Shown here: positions 1 through 14,171 of the stretch, in pieces
How the letters are laid out: each line of letters starts with the position of its first letter
Position numbering within the stretch: the first letter of the stretch is position 1
NCBI GenBank assembly: GCA_008508345.1
Contig: QNGE01000943.1
Coordinates: forward strand, 1-64,000
DNA from: Paragonimus westermani
Lineage: Eukaryota > Platyhelminthes > Trematoda > Plagiorchiida > Troglotrematidae
Direction of reading: 5' to 3'
Length of the DNA stretch: 64,000 nucleotides
Position numbers and translations under genes: made by a program
The notes under the pieces: generated by a model
Database searches by the model: none
Told to the model about the DNA's origin: nothing
Seen by the model: only the letters and a program-made list of their open reading frames with translations

Positions 1-3000
1 CAATAGTTAGGAGACAAGTATCCCTTGCCCAGTAAACAGCGGTGCTTTAACGCACGTCAACCAGAAGCAATGCTCCTGTTCTTCTGCTTCAACGGTTCCG
101 TCGGAGTTATCCGCTTCGCTGTTTTTTTGTTCACTCCGACGATCAGTGTAATTTAAAACACTGAGTTCCCTTGATCCAGTTCATCAATAGGGATGGAAGA
201 CATACATCGCGAGATGTTAACATTTCGTTTACTCTCTTCAGTCACGTGTAATGCTCATTCTATTGACGCTGCAGTACGGCTAACAGATCCATGATACTGC
301 GGCCAGAGATTTGCTTACGCTGACGGTTTGATTCTAATGACATAGAATCCAGCTCGTCTATCTGAGAGGTTTGCAACCACGTGCAGTAATCTGGAGCAAA
401 CTGGATGGAAAAACAACGCTGGACAGACGAAGTCTATAATCAGTCACAACCACCACACACGTCTGCGCTACGCTTGATTAAATTATCCGAGTAACACAAA
501 AGACTCCCAGCATATCGTCTGAACGAAACACGACTCAAGTCCAAAGCTGACTCAATCGTTTGCGTAGAACACAGCCTATCACAATACACTCCTCAAGGAC
601 TTTGACTCACACAGAGTGCATCAGTGAGCCAAATCTGTTGTCGGAGTACTCAGTAGCACAAGGAAAATTTGAAAGAACGTCACACTTCATTATGTCCCAA
701 ATAAGCCCCCACAGAGGGGAATTCCTGAAACTATCAGTGTATCATTCATGTACGCGATACAATCGGCAGAAGGAACAGAGTGCATAAGGGAAAGCTAACT
801 GATATGAAACGATAATAATGTCATTTGATGTGCTATGTTGAAATGGATGCATCTCACGAAAAAGCGAGACCATGAGGCAACAAATACGGTTGACGGTGGC
901 GACGCAACAAACTTCATAGGGCTTCAGGCGAGCACCCAAACTGATGACTAAACGACGACAGGGTTTAGTTTAGTTAATGACTCTGATTTTAAATAAACAG
1001 AAGCAAGTCCTCATAACGGTGTCATCATGAACAGCAATGTGTCAGTGGTTATCACTGCTGCCTGTTGAAGAAAATAAAATTGAATTAGTGGAGTAGTGTC
1101 GATCAGTCAGTTTGTGTCCACTCAAATCGAAACATTAACAAATCAACATAAATTCAAAACTTTCAGTTAGCTAAACCCTCAAACGCCTGGACTTGCCAAC
1201 CAAAACACTTAATACGCTGGCAATTTTGACGAAATTGTTATTCAAAGTGATAACGTCAATTAAAAACCAGTTTATACCGATTTTAACGGCTTTCCTGATG
1301 AACAACGTATTGTTACAGTTTATCAAGTTGCAGTTTCATATCGGGGACAAGAGTGTAACGGAGAGCTTCAGTATTGCCTGTCAAGGTACAAGAAAAAACA
1401 ACTTTAAGGAGGTATGTTGGGGAAACTGACAGCAGAATTTTTCACTTGTTTTGCCAATAATTTGCTCATTCTGCAGCACAGCCCAAAATCTTGCGCAGGG
1501 TAGTAGACCAAGCATTGGTGGTGGAACCTGCTTTTCTTGCAGGTCGATAAATTCCCCTTGGAATTTGGTAATTTCCTATCCGGTTTGCAGAGCATTTGTG
1601 CCAAATGAACTTCTGATCCAACGCTTATTTCCGAGATCTTCAGTTTTCGTGGTAATCCACTTCCTTTTTTGGAGGTTGTTCAAGTGCGTTCAATAAATGC
1701 AGTCTGGTTCAGGAGTCCCCTTTTACACAATAGTTCGTGCTGGGAAGTTGAATGCCTTGATTTTTCTACTCTTAAGAAAGTAACTTCTCAGTAATGTTGG
1801 TGAGAGGAGGTGACCATCACGGAAGCTGAGTGTACTAAGACGTCCGGATATAACCAATACAAAGCAACCAAACATTCAATAACCACCATTAAGCCAAACT
1901 TACAGCGCGAACCCAAGGGGAGCGTGTTCTAATTCCCGTTGAGTTTGCTGATCTTTGGGAAGCACAATGCGAGTCACAGACCAGTCCAACTAGAAGCACT
2001 CACGTTTTAAAAGCTTCCCTGTCCAACATGAGAGAATGGGTGCGATGTGCAAGTTTTTGACCGCCCTGAAGACCGTGCATTTTCTTCACATTTTCCATAA
2101 ACCGACTCAGTCGAGGATCATTCAAAGAAATTCCGGCCTTGGTAATTAGCTGTATAGAAGAGTCAAACGAATAAAGAAGTGTATTCTACGAAGTAGGACG
2201 TAGTTGAGAACTAACCACCAAGTAATGAAGTAAGTGAACACAGATGTCAAGCCTGGTTAAGATTAACTTGGTTCTTGTTCAGGTAGTTTGTTGCTCTTAC
2301 TTCAGAACTTTCAAGCCATCGGAAGTCAAAAAACGAAAAGCTAACTTTATGTAGCGAGTTACCCACTGTAAAGCACTGCAAGCACTATAACTGCAAAAAG
2401 AAACAACTGAGTTACGAATATGAGGGCTTTTAATGCCATTAAACTCTAGCGAGCCGGGGAAAGTAATGCTGACGGAACATTTGATCAACCTTGGGGTTGA
2501 AATAAATGTCGGGATAGTTAAACACTCTGTCTAGTTGCAGCCAGTGAAATACAGTTGTTATACTAATGTAGGTTCATCGCAGTGGCGCTATCGATAGATT
2601 TCTGCGACCTTAGTTCCCAAGACAGCGCAAATGGACAAGTTGATATTGGAAAAGCAAACTTCATGCGGTGGAAACTTTAGGTTTTTTGGACCGTGGAAGG
2701 TTGCCACATCACACACTTAATTCGTGGAACCCACGGATCCAAGTTCAAAAGTTAAGCTTTAGAACGCTAGCACATAGTGAGCAAACAAATAATTTATCAA
2801 TGAAGACAAAAATGCCTTTCTGTGACTTTCGTCTATCATGTATTAATATGTAATGGTCAAGCCAAAGGTCATGCGCAAACTAGAAGACTAGAGTGTTTGT
2901 TATGGAACGAGAAGCATAAGCTTCGAGAATCGATCAATAAGACAGCAACAGCTGTCCGGCGGGTTCTATCCTAGAAGGCCGTTTGTTCCGTTGAGTGGTA

Positions 3001-3943
3001 TTATGTGAACACGTTACAGAGCATCTAAGAGTGAAGAAACTTCATCTTCGTCGATATGTTCAGCTCCTCAGATAATATGGGTCCAACAAGAGCATCAAAG
3101 CAGGTATATGGTGATTTTGAAACTGTTCCCGAAATGTTCGGAAAAATGCATACGAACAGACTACACACCCATCCACTACAGTTGTACCTTATGGGGTGAT
3201 CTCGTTTGCCTAGGTGTAACGGCTGGTCATATGCGTTTTCGAAGGAAAAGATAAATCGGTCATGATGCAGATGGTACAAATGACCAATGATTGTGATGCG
3301 AAATCTATACAATTTTCAGTTTCGCTTCCAGATGCCTTCTTTAGCCTTCAAACAATAGGCATAAGGATAGTTAGACTACAAGCTGGGATCACTTTTGTAG
3401 GCAGTCTCACCACCAGGAAGTCGCTTGATATGCTGGCAATTTACGGAGTATGCCCAGTAAAACTACCATTTCTGCAACAGAGTGTGATTTCTAAGCATGT
3501 CGTATGGTTCGTGATGAAGCTATTAATAAAATGGTAATATATTACTTAAACTTTGTCCTTTGTTCTACCGAGGGTCAAAATACATCTGCTATTATCCTTC
3601 AGAAGCAAGCATTTGTGGATCACAGACATAAGAACTGGGGATTAAATGACAGGTATTTCGGTTAAAAATTTCGTGGACAGACTTACATCAAGTAGCTCGT
3701 TGGTGTCCACCAAATCAGAGTCCGCCTGTTTTACTGAATCGAATAACGAGTCAACGATTGAGCTATGATGTGGGTTTCTGTTGTTTGAACACAAAACAAA
3801 AATGATAGGCGGTGATGTTTTCTTCGTCTGGCGTGTGCTGTCCAATCGCTAGGGGACATACAGAGAATTGAGAGGCAAACTTTTCCCTGAAAATGAGCAA
3901 TCACGTGACTTGTTTATCATTTTTGGTTAGTGGGAAATTCCAG

Positions 3944-3964
3944 ATATATCTATATATATATATA
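3944..3964. repeat. TA-rich microsatellite
   Basis: A short alternating T/A run, interrupted once by a C. It is a simple repeat with no visible link to a gene. Confidence 0.8.
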
Positions 3965-6900
3965 CGATTGTCACAATTTTCGTGTTCCGACAGGCCACCT
4001 GCAACGAAACACTGGCTCCTGTTAAAGCCCATAATCACAGCCAGCATCATTATTTCCAGCTCTGATCCATGGGTACACCGGCTCAGACTGCCGTTTATCC
4101 TGAGAGGAGACTACGAGGAAGCAGAGTAATAAATACACACGACTGTGAGGAGAAGGGCAACACAGAAGAAAACAATGGAAGCCGGTGAGAAAGAGCAGCT
4201 AACAATTTTAGGGATAACGGCCAACCACTGGTTACAGATGACAAATACCAACATTACAAATTACAGCGATCAAGATTTTCACTCCCAGTGGTCATGTCAT
4301 CGCCTGGCCACTTTTTATTTCCTCTTAGTCATCAGCAGCCATGCTGAACAATGCACAGTGTGACAGACACCCCACCGATATGTGGAGTGTATGACCCAAA
4401 CAACGAAGATCGTGCGTTTTCATTATCTCGGTTATCGGTCGAGAGCTTGCACAGTTAGCCAAGTACGCGCCGACGGATGGTTGTGTTGCTCACGCGGTCA
4501 GCCCAGTTGATTTTGGCAAATTGGCGGAGACAAAAACGGTCAAGTACCGAGAGTCCCGATGCACCATAAGCGCAAATGGGTCAGGGCAATGATTCATGAA
4601 GCAATGCTGAGCTCAACGCAAACTCCGCCTTCACACGACATGCAGGCAGTTCTTCGATGTTACAAGTAAGAAAGACTAGCGAATTCACCACATATTTGAT
4701 CTCAATCGTGCTATCTGCACTTGAGACAAAAGGGTGACTGCCTTAGAAAGATATCAGTAAAGAGTAAACCAACGTCTCACTCATCAGCCCAACAAAACCT
4801 AGAAAAAGTGCACCAAAATACCCTAAGGTGAAATCGCATAAACCACATCAATAATAACTACTGACTTCACGTACCGAAAACCGGTGCTAGATGAGGCGGT
4901 CGCTATTTCTCTGCCAAGATGTACTGCTCTGTGTAAGACACTCCACAATCCTCCTGCGGGTGTCCGGAGCGTCTGACTGAAACAAGAATGATGAAGCGCT
5001 TGTTTCTGTATCCATCGAGGACCCCGACTCAGCGATAGGAACGCAGACCGCTGAAAATAACACAAAAATTGAAGAACAGGTTTACATTCCATGTCATCGA
5101 ACGCACAGAATGTACGGAGAGACTTATTAACTGGGTGATTGAAGCATCCTACTGAAAATGTAAGCCCGAGCACTATAGACAAAAACAACAGGTAATGATA
5201 AATGCTATTTACGAATTTAAAAGTAAGAAGGCAATATTTTCGACCAAAGTAGTAGCTGTATGTTCCAATCACTTTCTTCTCAAAGAAACAGTTAACCATT
5301 TGTGCCATTTCGATGAAACTCACAAACCTTTAGAGTACCACAACTTTCTACACACTTTTGACTACAGACGACTATTTTTCAAAATGTCTCTAGGGGTGAG
5401 AAGGAACCAGCATGTCAGCGAGAATCCTGACAAATAGATGAATTCTGTACCGTTCCGTGATTTAATTTATCGAAGTCCAGTGGTGATTACTCACGGCAAG
5501 TAAGGGCAAGTAGTGTCGCGCAACAGAATTAGTCCAGATCTGTCAAACAATTTTAGTTGTGTCTCATCAGCTTTTGATGTGAATTAGACAATTCTACGAG
5601 AGTACAAACTTGCTTAACTCAATTCACCCCGTTCCAACAAGTAATAATGGATTGTTTCCTTTACAGATTACCATACAATAGCCATTGCTTGTGTTTGTAC
5701 GATGATGATTTCAATGCATGTCTTGAAGTTTTACCAGCACCCGACTATTACCAAGACCTCCTAAACCCATAAATAATTCCCATTTTGCCATCCGCAGTGA
5801 ATTGATCCAGAAACTTGGTTGTAATGTTTCAAATCCTCAACACTGAGCACACCACCGAGAGTCACAGCGTATAATCATATAAATGTAAAAGAAGGAGAAG
5901 TCCTTCTGGTTATTCAGTCGTAGACATATGTTTCGGTCGAACGAACCATCAACTCCTTCATTGTCCACTTGTAGGATGTTTTGCCTCGGTGGGAAGCAAA
6001 CATGACTGAAGCTATTAGATTGCACCAAAAACATTGAATGGCTGCGCATGGGTTGGTTTATGTTATAAATTTTCATTTGCAATAATAAAACTTCAGCCTG
6101 CTATAATCTGCTGCTTCATCCCAGCCTCAGGAACACACTTAAATTCTGTTCAATACATCTTGTTTAGGAGCGTAAAACTGACAAAATCCATAGAAATTAG
6201 TCAACAACAAAATGTGCTTGAAGAGTCCAGTACTCCTATCGACTAAAATTGGTAGTGCCGGTAGTAGGCTTGTTGCACACAGCCAATCGCAATCATCCTC
6301 GATAATCCACAGAGCAGTCAGATTAATAAGGTTCATGTAGTGATAACAATGATAATCCCTAACATGGGGGGTTTACATCATCAACTGTTTAGCTTTCTAA
6401 AAAGATAGTTCTATCAAAAGAAAGTGTCTGGGTAATCCTCACTGCATGATGTATCAAGACCCATTACACAATCAGTACGGTGATGGTAAAGTTACAAAAT
6501 TAACAGGTGCAAGGAAGCCTTTGGATTGCACATCCTTCGCATTTCAGCTGAGCATCTTCCGTACTTCGTATGAATACCCATGGTTACTGGCAAGGCTGCT
6601 AAGTTATAACGTAGTCATCAGTTATGAAGCCTGTAACTGCCCCTTTGAGTCAAACTGAGAGGTTGCAAAAACTTCCACGGGTAATGAGGCGCGGGCAACC
6701 GTGAGATCGCTAACTTCTCCTAGAAATTTGTTCACTTGCGTTTTCGATTTTATCTGTTGTTTCCATTTTTATTGTTACGACTGGTGAGTGCTAGGGCCAT
6801 GTTAACCGCATTCGATCAACGTAATCGTGTATTTTGGCACCGCAGATGTCAGGAATGTGAAAATCACCGATCGTTCTGCATCTACGCGGATGACTGTGGC

Positions 6901-9154
6901 AAGCCAAGATCTATAGCTGATTTCTTTGCGTTAACAAAACTATTGCCTAGAATACAGCCTTATTCACCTGTCGGCATTTTATCAATATGCAGTCGACATG
7001 AAATCAACAAATGAAAAAGGAGTAGAAGACATGGTCTGCATACATCACAGAATGAAGAAGTGTACATAAAATTCACACTGGAGAAAATTATCCGAAAAGT
7101 GGAGACCAGTACATTAATTTGTACACATGGTGAACAGAGTGATCATTTGTTTAAGATGCTCAGTAGAAGGCACGCTAAGTAACCAAACTTGTAGCTGCAA
7201 CACCATTTATTGGTAACTGGTCAAGGTATTGACGACGATATACACTCTGTTTGTTGGTCAATAAAGTGAGGACTGGATACGTCAAGCAACAAATTGGGTT
7301 TACAACACAATATGTGGCGATCATCACTGTCGGTCGGAAACATCATCTGGGATAGACAGTGGTTAGGACAAGTGGTGTGCATCTGCAACCCATTAATAGT
7401 TACCGTACAAATGGTCTGCATTACCTTCTTCCTTAACCTTCCTTTATCCATGGACTAATAATACCTCAGTCTAGCGCGCCAATCAGAAACAGGAAGTTAT
7501 GAATAGATTGTAGCTGCTAATTCGAAATGACCTCACGAATAATTGATTCTTACGTTAACTGTCACTATCTGATAAGTTTGAACAGTGGATAAACAATTAA
7601 TCTTTGAATGTGGACGTGTCGAAGAACTGCAAGAGTCGACATCCACATGGTCATATCTGTTGGAAACAGGAAATCAAATAAACAATGACAATCCTAACCA
7701 ACGAACTTGACTGAAAATCATATAAACACAATCAACGCACATTGCAGTGAGGAAAAACTGAAAACACAATGCGATTCACGGTGACTACCGGATGAGCCAC
7801 AACAAAACACGGAAAATCACATAAGCGATATCCAGCATTCGGAACACGAACTGAATAAATGAGTTAAAGTTGTTGTGAACTTCGTTGAAAAAAGTTCGTT
7901 GGCTCGTTGTTGTTAACGTAATACTATGAAGCCGAGATATTTTTGACCATTTTTCACACTAATTACAGCGTGGGCAATTGCGTATACTTTAACGAAATGC
8001 TTTTCTACATACGTAAACTGCCAGCTGGACGACTGCGAAATGCGACCAGTCAGAGTGCGGAATACAAATTGTCTACAAACGCTCGGCGATCAACGTATGC
8101 TTGCAATCTCACGTACCACAAGAAGAACGATTACGTAATGAAGCGGATACTTGGCGGTAAGGGTAAAGCACGATAAGTTATTCAGCCTTTCAGCATGCAC
8201 AGACCGAGGGGGTTGATCTATGCATTAGATATACCGGATAGTAGTTCAAACACGGAACACGCTATATTAATGACAGTCGGTTGGCCTAAGGTTAGAGAAA
8301 AGCAAACGACGCCATACTATGAAGAATTAAATCCGTTAAAACGATGGTGACGTGAAACAAAAGGACCAGACTAAGTAATCTCAAGGTTTTGTGAAATGGA
8401 AAGTGTACTGGATACCTGAATTAAGATTTCAAAAATATATATGGTTTTCATTGTAATCGCCATATAAAAAAGTTATTCACTTCCGAGAAAACAGAGACCT
8501 TGAAAGCAAACGGTTATCGGGATACGATACTTTAATACAGCGTTCCAGATCCACAAACTTACTCGTATTAGTTTACTCCGAGTAATTAATTAATAGATTT
8601 GCTTAGAAATCGTTTGATTTAAAGTTTGGAAAACCTTTTGGGGTTTGAAATAGAGATTAGCTTAAGAACTGCACATAATATCCGTTGTGCATCATAAGTT
8701 AACATTTAGTTTCATGTGAAAGTGGGCAAACCTAGAAGACTGTTTGAACAACTCCGAATGTGTTTCAGTGTATGTGTTCTGCTGGAAAGTTTCTCTTTGT
8801 ATCGTTCCAGAGAAAGAGAACTTTCATTCCCGAGTTGGTGTATCAGCTAGCTAGCCGGCATTAGCAAGCTGGGCTGTATAGGCCTCCAATCCCACGGTCC
8901 CCAGTTCGTTCCATCAAGTTTAAGATGAATAAGAGGTGCATGAGTGGAACCACAAGCACCCACTTGTGACGACATATACTAACTGGACAGTAGCATAGAG
9001 CTATAACAATTATGCGTACGTGTGTATGTCTGTATCATGCGTGGTGAATTTGCATCAGTAGACTTATGGATGAGTACATACCAGTACATAAAAAGGGTAT
9101 GGGATTATATCGCCATGCATCGCCCCTTCAATATCATTAATTCAAAAAGTATAG

Positions 9155-9170
9155 TATATATATATATATA
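9155..9170. repeat. (TA)8 microsatellite
   Basis: Eight uninterrupted TA dinucleotides in noncoding sequence. Confidence 0.85.
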
Positions 9171-12100
9171 CGTTATACCAAGGAACACCTTCCTCTTGTA
9201 CGCTTATGTGCCTTTCTGGCGTTAAATTAACGCAAAAATTGGGGAATTTTCTCAAAATACTAACCGCCGCTACTCAGTTCTGCCCAGGTTTCAAATATTA
9301 TATTGCTAAAAGGAACGCGAGGCTCATTTTTAGGAAGTGGTGTGGGTCAACGAGAAATATCTCGGTTTGTTCTATAGTAAACATTACGCCAGCATCCCTC
9401 TACCCCCGGCCAGTGAGTGCAAGTGGTAAGATGGGTCAATCATGAATCATCAAAACAGTCACCTATAAGCTAGAGTGTTTAGGATTATTCAAAAAGGAAG
9501 GTTCAGAAAATACATGTGAAAAAAGAATTCAGGTATGAGTTTCGGTATATTACTGAGATAATGTCGATCTTATGGGAAATTTTCGCCTTTTCTTGAATAG
9601 CATACCTCTCCGCCTTCTGTTTTCCATACATTTTCCTCATTACTTTTTACGGATGATTGATTTTCCGTCTTTTCACCTGCTTCTTCTCAACGGATCTTGT
9701 CTTTAAGCAGTATATGAGAAGACCGGATGACCGAGGATCATGACTGCCTCAAAGTGGTTGCAAATGGCTGGTCAAAAATGCTTACACAAACGCAAGTAGC
9801 TGCGTTATAAATTTTTATCGCAGAAAGAGACGAAGAATCCATGTGTGCAAAAATATGGGAAAGCATATTGGAGTGCATGTTCGCAACTTGACGATGGATT
9901 GTGCGTACCGTTACAAATGTATGGGTACGGATATATACCGAGAGGGTGCATTCAAAGCACACCTATTCTTATGAGGTGCATAATCCTCAGTGTTCCCAAA
10001 CCTCCTATAAGGAAACTAACAGAGAATATAGATTAACCGAAACAGAAAGCTGAAGACAAAGTGCTTGACTTCATGCGCTCATCGGCACAATGATACAAAC
10101 GTTTATGACCTGTACTAGTCCAGCAAAACGCCAAATCGAACGATGTAAATGCAGATTAGATGAAGTACAGCGTGATAAATAAAGCTGGATGTGTCCATTT
10201 ATAGATAATGTGCATTAATCCGGGAGGACAAAAATGGATAGCAGATTCATGCGTTCTTCTCTTCACAGTGTATTTCAGAGGATACTCTAAAAAGAACACC
10301 TTAAAGTAATAGATCACCTCACAATTCCGTGTATATGCACACGACGGTAAATCATAATTTGAACGACGAAGCCCATCTTAATAACTACTCAGGAACTTTG
10401 TTGTATGTGCGCAACATGAAACCGTAGAACTGCTATGAAGCTGATCTCGATTTGGTCAAGCAAGAGTTGTCGCATGGGTGTTGGCTTATCAGCAATAACG
10501 TAGTCATCACCAAAGTGAAATTCAAGCAGGAGCCCAACATTTCAACAACACTTTCCCTCACATATATTGATAATTTACGAGTAAAGATTGCTTTCAGCCG
10601 CTATTAGTACACATTCCAAAATAGCAACTAAGGGGCTATTAGACAGTTATTTAGCCAGAAATATCAATAAGCTCACAACACGGATTACTCATCCAGTTTT
10701 CATCATGATCCTACAGAGGTGTGCCTCGTCAGTGCTCTACCGATTTATTCTCAGAAATGTGGACATGCACCCGATCAGACAATTACTAAACTGATCCAGG
10801 GATTGCGATGCTTTTGTTCCATACCCATCTATCAATCTCTGAACCACCGGATGCTTTTTAGCATATGTGTAGTTGCTAGGAGTCATTTTAAGTCGACAAC
10901 CGTAAGTGATTCAGTAGTTCCATAATGGTCAACCATGCTCGCATACAACCAACAGATGATTTCAGTCAAATCGCGTGCACTGAGGAACGACTTCGGTGGT
11001 ATTAGGCTCTGATCAGAAAGTCAAAATCTCCCTCTCAAAGACAAGTGTGCACAAGTTCCTCGATGAAGACTGAATGAATGGATTCAAGATGCTCAGTGCG
11101 TACACCAGAATAAGTACCTCAAAAACAAGTATAAAAAAGATGTAGGCGTTCGGGATCCAATTCCTCATCATTTCAGCTTTCAGCCGTATCTGTGGGTAGT
11201 GTGGCGTTTGCGCAACATTCTGTATTCCATAATACTCTTTTCTTGTGTCTTTCACCTCCCGCAAGTTTATATGTACAGTTTGTGTTCAAATTATGAATGG
11301 AGAATGATCTTTCATCGCGAAGGTCGCAAGCCGTGCGTCTTTTTTCCGCTCCGTGTAGTTTGTGTGCTGATTCCTGGGCTGACGGAACAACTATTCATTT
11401 CAGCGTATTTCTGAATTAACTTGCTTCCACACTTACCCTTGCTGTGGACTCAAAATCTCTTTGAAGCAACATGACGGATCGGAATCACCAGAACTAACTT
11501 CATTCAATGTGGTGGATCTCCAGACCAACGTACATCCACGGATTACTGTGCGCCAGTCACTTTTATTTTCATTGTTGAATCATGTTCGTGTCTAAGCTGT
11601 ATATACTGTTTGGATCGACTACAATATTATGGTTCTGGCTGCCGCTGTTCCCGACAATGAATTAAGAAGTTGCAGAGCAATAAATAGGTAATAATGCATG
11701 GTTAATAAACGGAAGAGGAAGAAAATAGACAAACAAAAACAGTTGCGTTTCACGGAAAAGAAAAGCCAACAAATGCAGGCAAAAGGGCCACTCATTGGAT
11801 GCGAAACAATGCCACGTCAGGGTTTTCCAAACATCGGTGTGGATGACCACAAAGTCTACAATCAAGGATACGGCGCATACCAACCCAACTCAGTGAGACG
11901 GTCACGGGTTCCATAGCCAGTGACCACGTCATCACATGACCGTCTTATGGTTCCTTTCATTCATCAACAGCTACGCCGGGCAGTGTGCGGTGCAGCAGAG
12001 GCCCTATGAGTATACAGGCTGTGTGACTCAACCAGTGAAGACTGGCAATTTTTACTGTCTCAGTCACGCGCAGATGGACTGTTGCACTTATCACGGAGTA

Positions 12101-12769
12101 AGCCCACCTGATGCAAGCTGACGGGCGAAGACAATGGTGATCAAATACCGACAGTCTGTGTGAATCTACAGCACTAATTGGTCAGATCTCTGATCCATAG
12201 ATAACTGGAAGTCATCGCAACGCCACAAGTAACGTAATTTGACGAGTGCATCATGTAATTTCGCCATCTTCATGGGCTTCATCTCTTTTCTTTATTCGAT
12301 TACAAAATACAGATAGAGACAAACGTGATATTCGATAAAAGCTGCACACGACCGTTACTCGAGAGTCAGACAGATTTTTTGTAGAGGTCAGTAAAAATGA
12401 ACGTTCACCGTTGACCTCCTCAAGTCAGCGGCCATCGAGGTGATTACTGGTTCAAGAAATGGCACGAGATTTGTTCCAGACAGTACGATCTCAAACTGCC
12501 TAAGGATTGGAAGTCGTTTTTATTTGCGATCATGGACTTCTTAATAGAGGATTGTAGAATTATCTATCGTAGAGAGGCCTGTAAATAAAGATTGCTTCTT
12601 TGTTCTACATACGAACGCACACTGACTCCCTGTCGACCCGATATTTCTCTAAGTTCTCACTTGCTCAGGGTTCTGAATAACCATAAAACGGAACTTTCCA
12701 TCAAAACTTGTTGAATCCACTATGTTTTGTCTAATTAGTCATTTCTTACTCACACCAGGTAGAGCGGTC

Positions 12770-14171
12770 CAGACGTGGAAGGCTGCACCACTGAATTAGC
12801 AGAACCGCTTAACGAACATTTTGATCGATTTTGTCGAATTGGAAACGGTTCACAATCATACTTGCCTTCTAGTGTGGATGAATAGATGACTAATCAAATT
12901 ACCAATCAACAGCTTTGTTTTTAGTGGTGTCTCAAGTAATGAAGAGTTTATTAGGTGAATTTCTCCGTCAGAAGACTGTAGGCTTTGAAGTCATCATCAA
13001 GGAGAAATATGGCTTCCGTAGGCAATGCTCGTGCGCCACAAATTCGCTGACTGCTCATGACTTTTAGACAAAGGTCGGTGAGTGACCAGAGATGTGGTTT
13101 AACATTCCTAAAGCCTTTGACAGGGTTAATTGTTTCATCTTGTTGCGGGAACTGAATTATTTATGACTCTAATGAGCGTTTACTCACCCGGCTGAACTTA
13201 GGTTGAAAGTTCAAGTGAATAGGCAGCTGTGATAGTGTTTTCCAGACAACAGTGACGTTCCGCGAAGACACACATTACGGCTGCGGTTATTTACTGTTTT
13301 TGTCGAACTAAGCAGTACAATTCAATTGCTGACGTTAATCCATGTCGATAAAATAAAGCTTCGGCGAGTTTTGGAGTATCCGAAATACATGGTGACTTTA
13401 CAAGACGATATGAACTGTCTAAATCAGCAGCACATGAAAAATAACCTGCCATTTGTTGTCAAGTGTAAAGTCACGCGTCAAAAATCTACTGACTAGTATC
13501 TTGGTGGCAAAAAGCTGCTCCTGTCAGTGTGCGAAATAAACCCAAGGACCAGTGTGGCAGAAAGTTTGACTTTTCCTACCAATTGTGTTATCATGATTAA
13601 AGAAGCACAAAAACCCTAAACCTTATAGAAGGAACCTGTAGAATCTTTCGTCTTGGAGTGTTTCCCATTGCGTTTGCTTCCACAATCTGCCCGTACCAGT
13701 AAACAAACACACGAGTCTGCCGTTCTTATTTGAAGAAAGATTTGGCACTTACTAAAAGTGTTCAGGAACGAGTCACTAGAAGAATTATGTACCTCCAGAA
13801 AACCCCTTACCCGGAAAGACTGGCAGGATTAGGTCGATTAACAATAAATTCAGATACCTCAGGAAGACCTAATCCTTCTTCATGAAATACTTCACATCGC
13901 GGATCATTCGTTGGCATATATCCCTCCATCGAATAAGGATAAACTTTTAAAGGGTCACTCGCTGAAACTGAGTGATGGAAAGGGCAGGTTACATTGTAGA
14001 CAGAACTGTTTCACAGTTAAGGTTTATTCACATTGGAACGCGTTGCCCAACTATGCAGCCACGTCTGAACCGGTTGAGAGCATTAAAATATTACTTTATC
14101 GACACTATGGGCTCCCCAACCGTCAACCTAGCTTAGCCGAAAAGGTCATTAAATGCGCATATTTAGAGTAA
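12770..14171 (+). pseudogene. LINE reverse transcriptase, 3' half, degraded
   Basis: This is the remnant of a non-LTR retrotransposon reverse transcriptase, read in several plus-strand frames. In order I see the linker before RT near 12,780 (ELAEPLNEHF), a GFR..CSCATNSLT block near 13,010, the first palm motif as PKAFDRVNCFILL near 13,110, a thumb-like LQDDMNCLNQQ block near 13,400, then YLKKDLALTKSVQERVTRR near 13,725 and PYPERLAGLGRLT near 13,808. The last 86 codons (13,911-14,171) are open and read HSLKLSDGKGR and HWNALPN, the usual C-terminal end of such proteins. The segment holding the NYRP motif is missing or unreadable, and many frameshifts and stops separate the blocks. The endonuclease is not seen upstream. 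It is certainly dead; the clade (CR1-like or RTE-like) is not resolved. Confidence 0.85.

Larger units (their letters stand above)
1..12769. other. Gene-poor intergenic DNA
   Basis: I see no supported gene, RNA or recognisable transposon protein here. The longest open frame is 166 codons at 4823-5323 on the minus strand. It has no motif I recognise, and a frame of that length is expected about once by chance in a window this size. Short TA-rich tracts occur at 3944-3964 and 9155-9170. Degraded repeats without coding signal may be present but cannot be recognised by eye. Confidence 0.6.

Noticed and set aside
4823..5323. 166-codon minus-strand frame as a gene
   Set aside because: No recognisable domain, and a rough estimate of stop frequency predicts about one such frame by chance in 64 kb read six ways. 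No splice or promoter context supports it.
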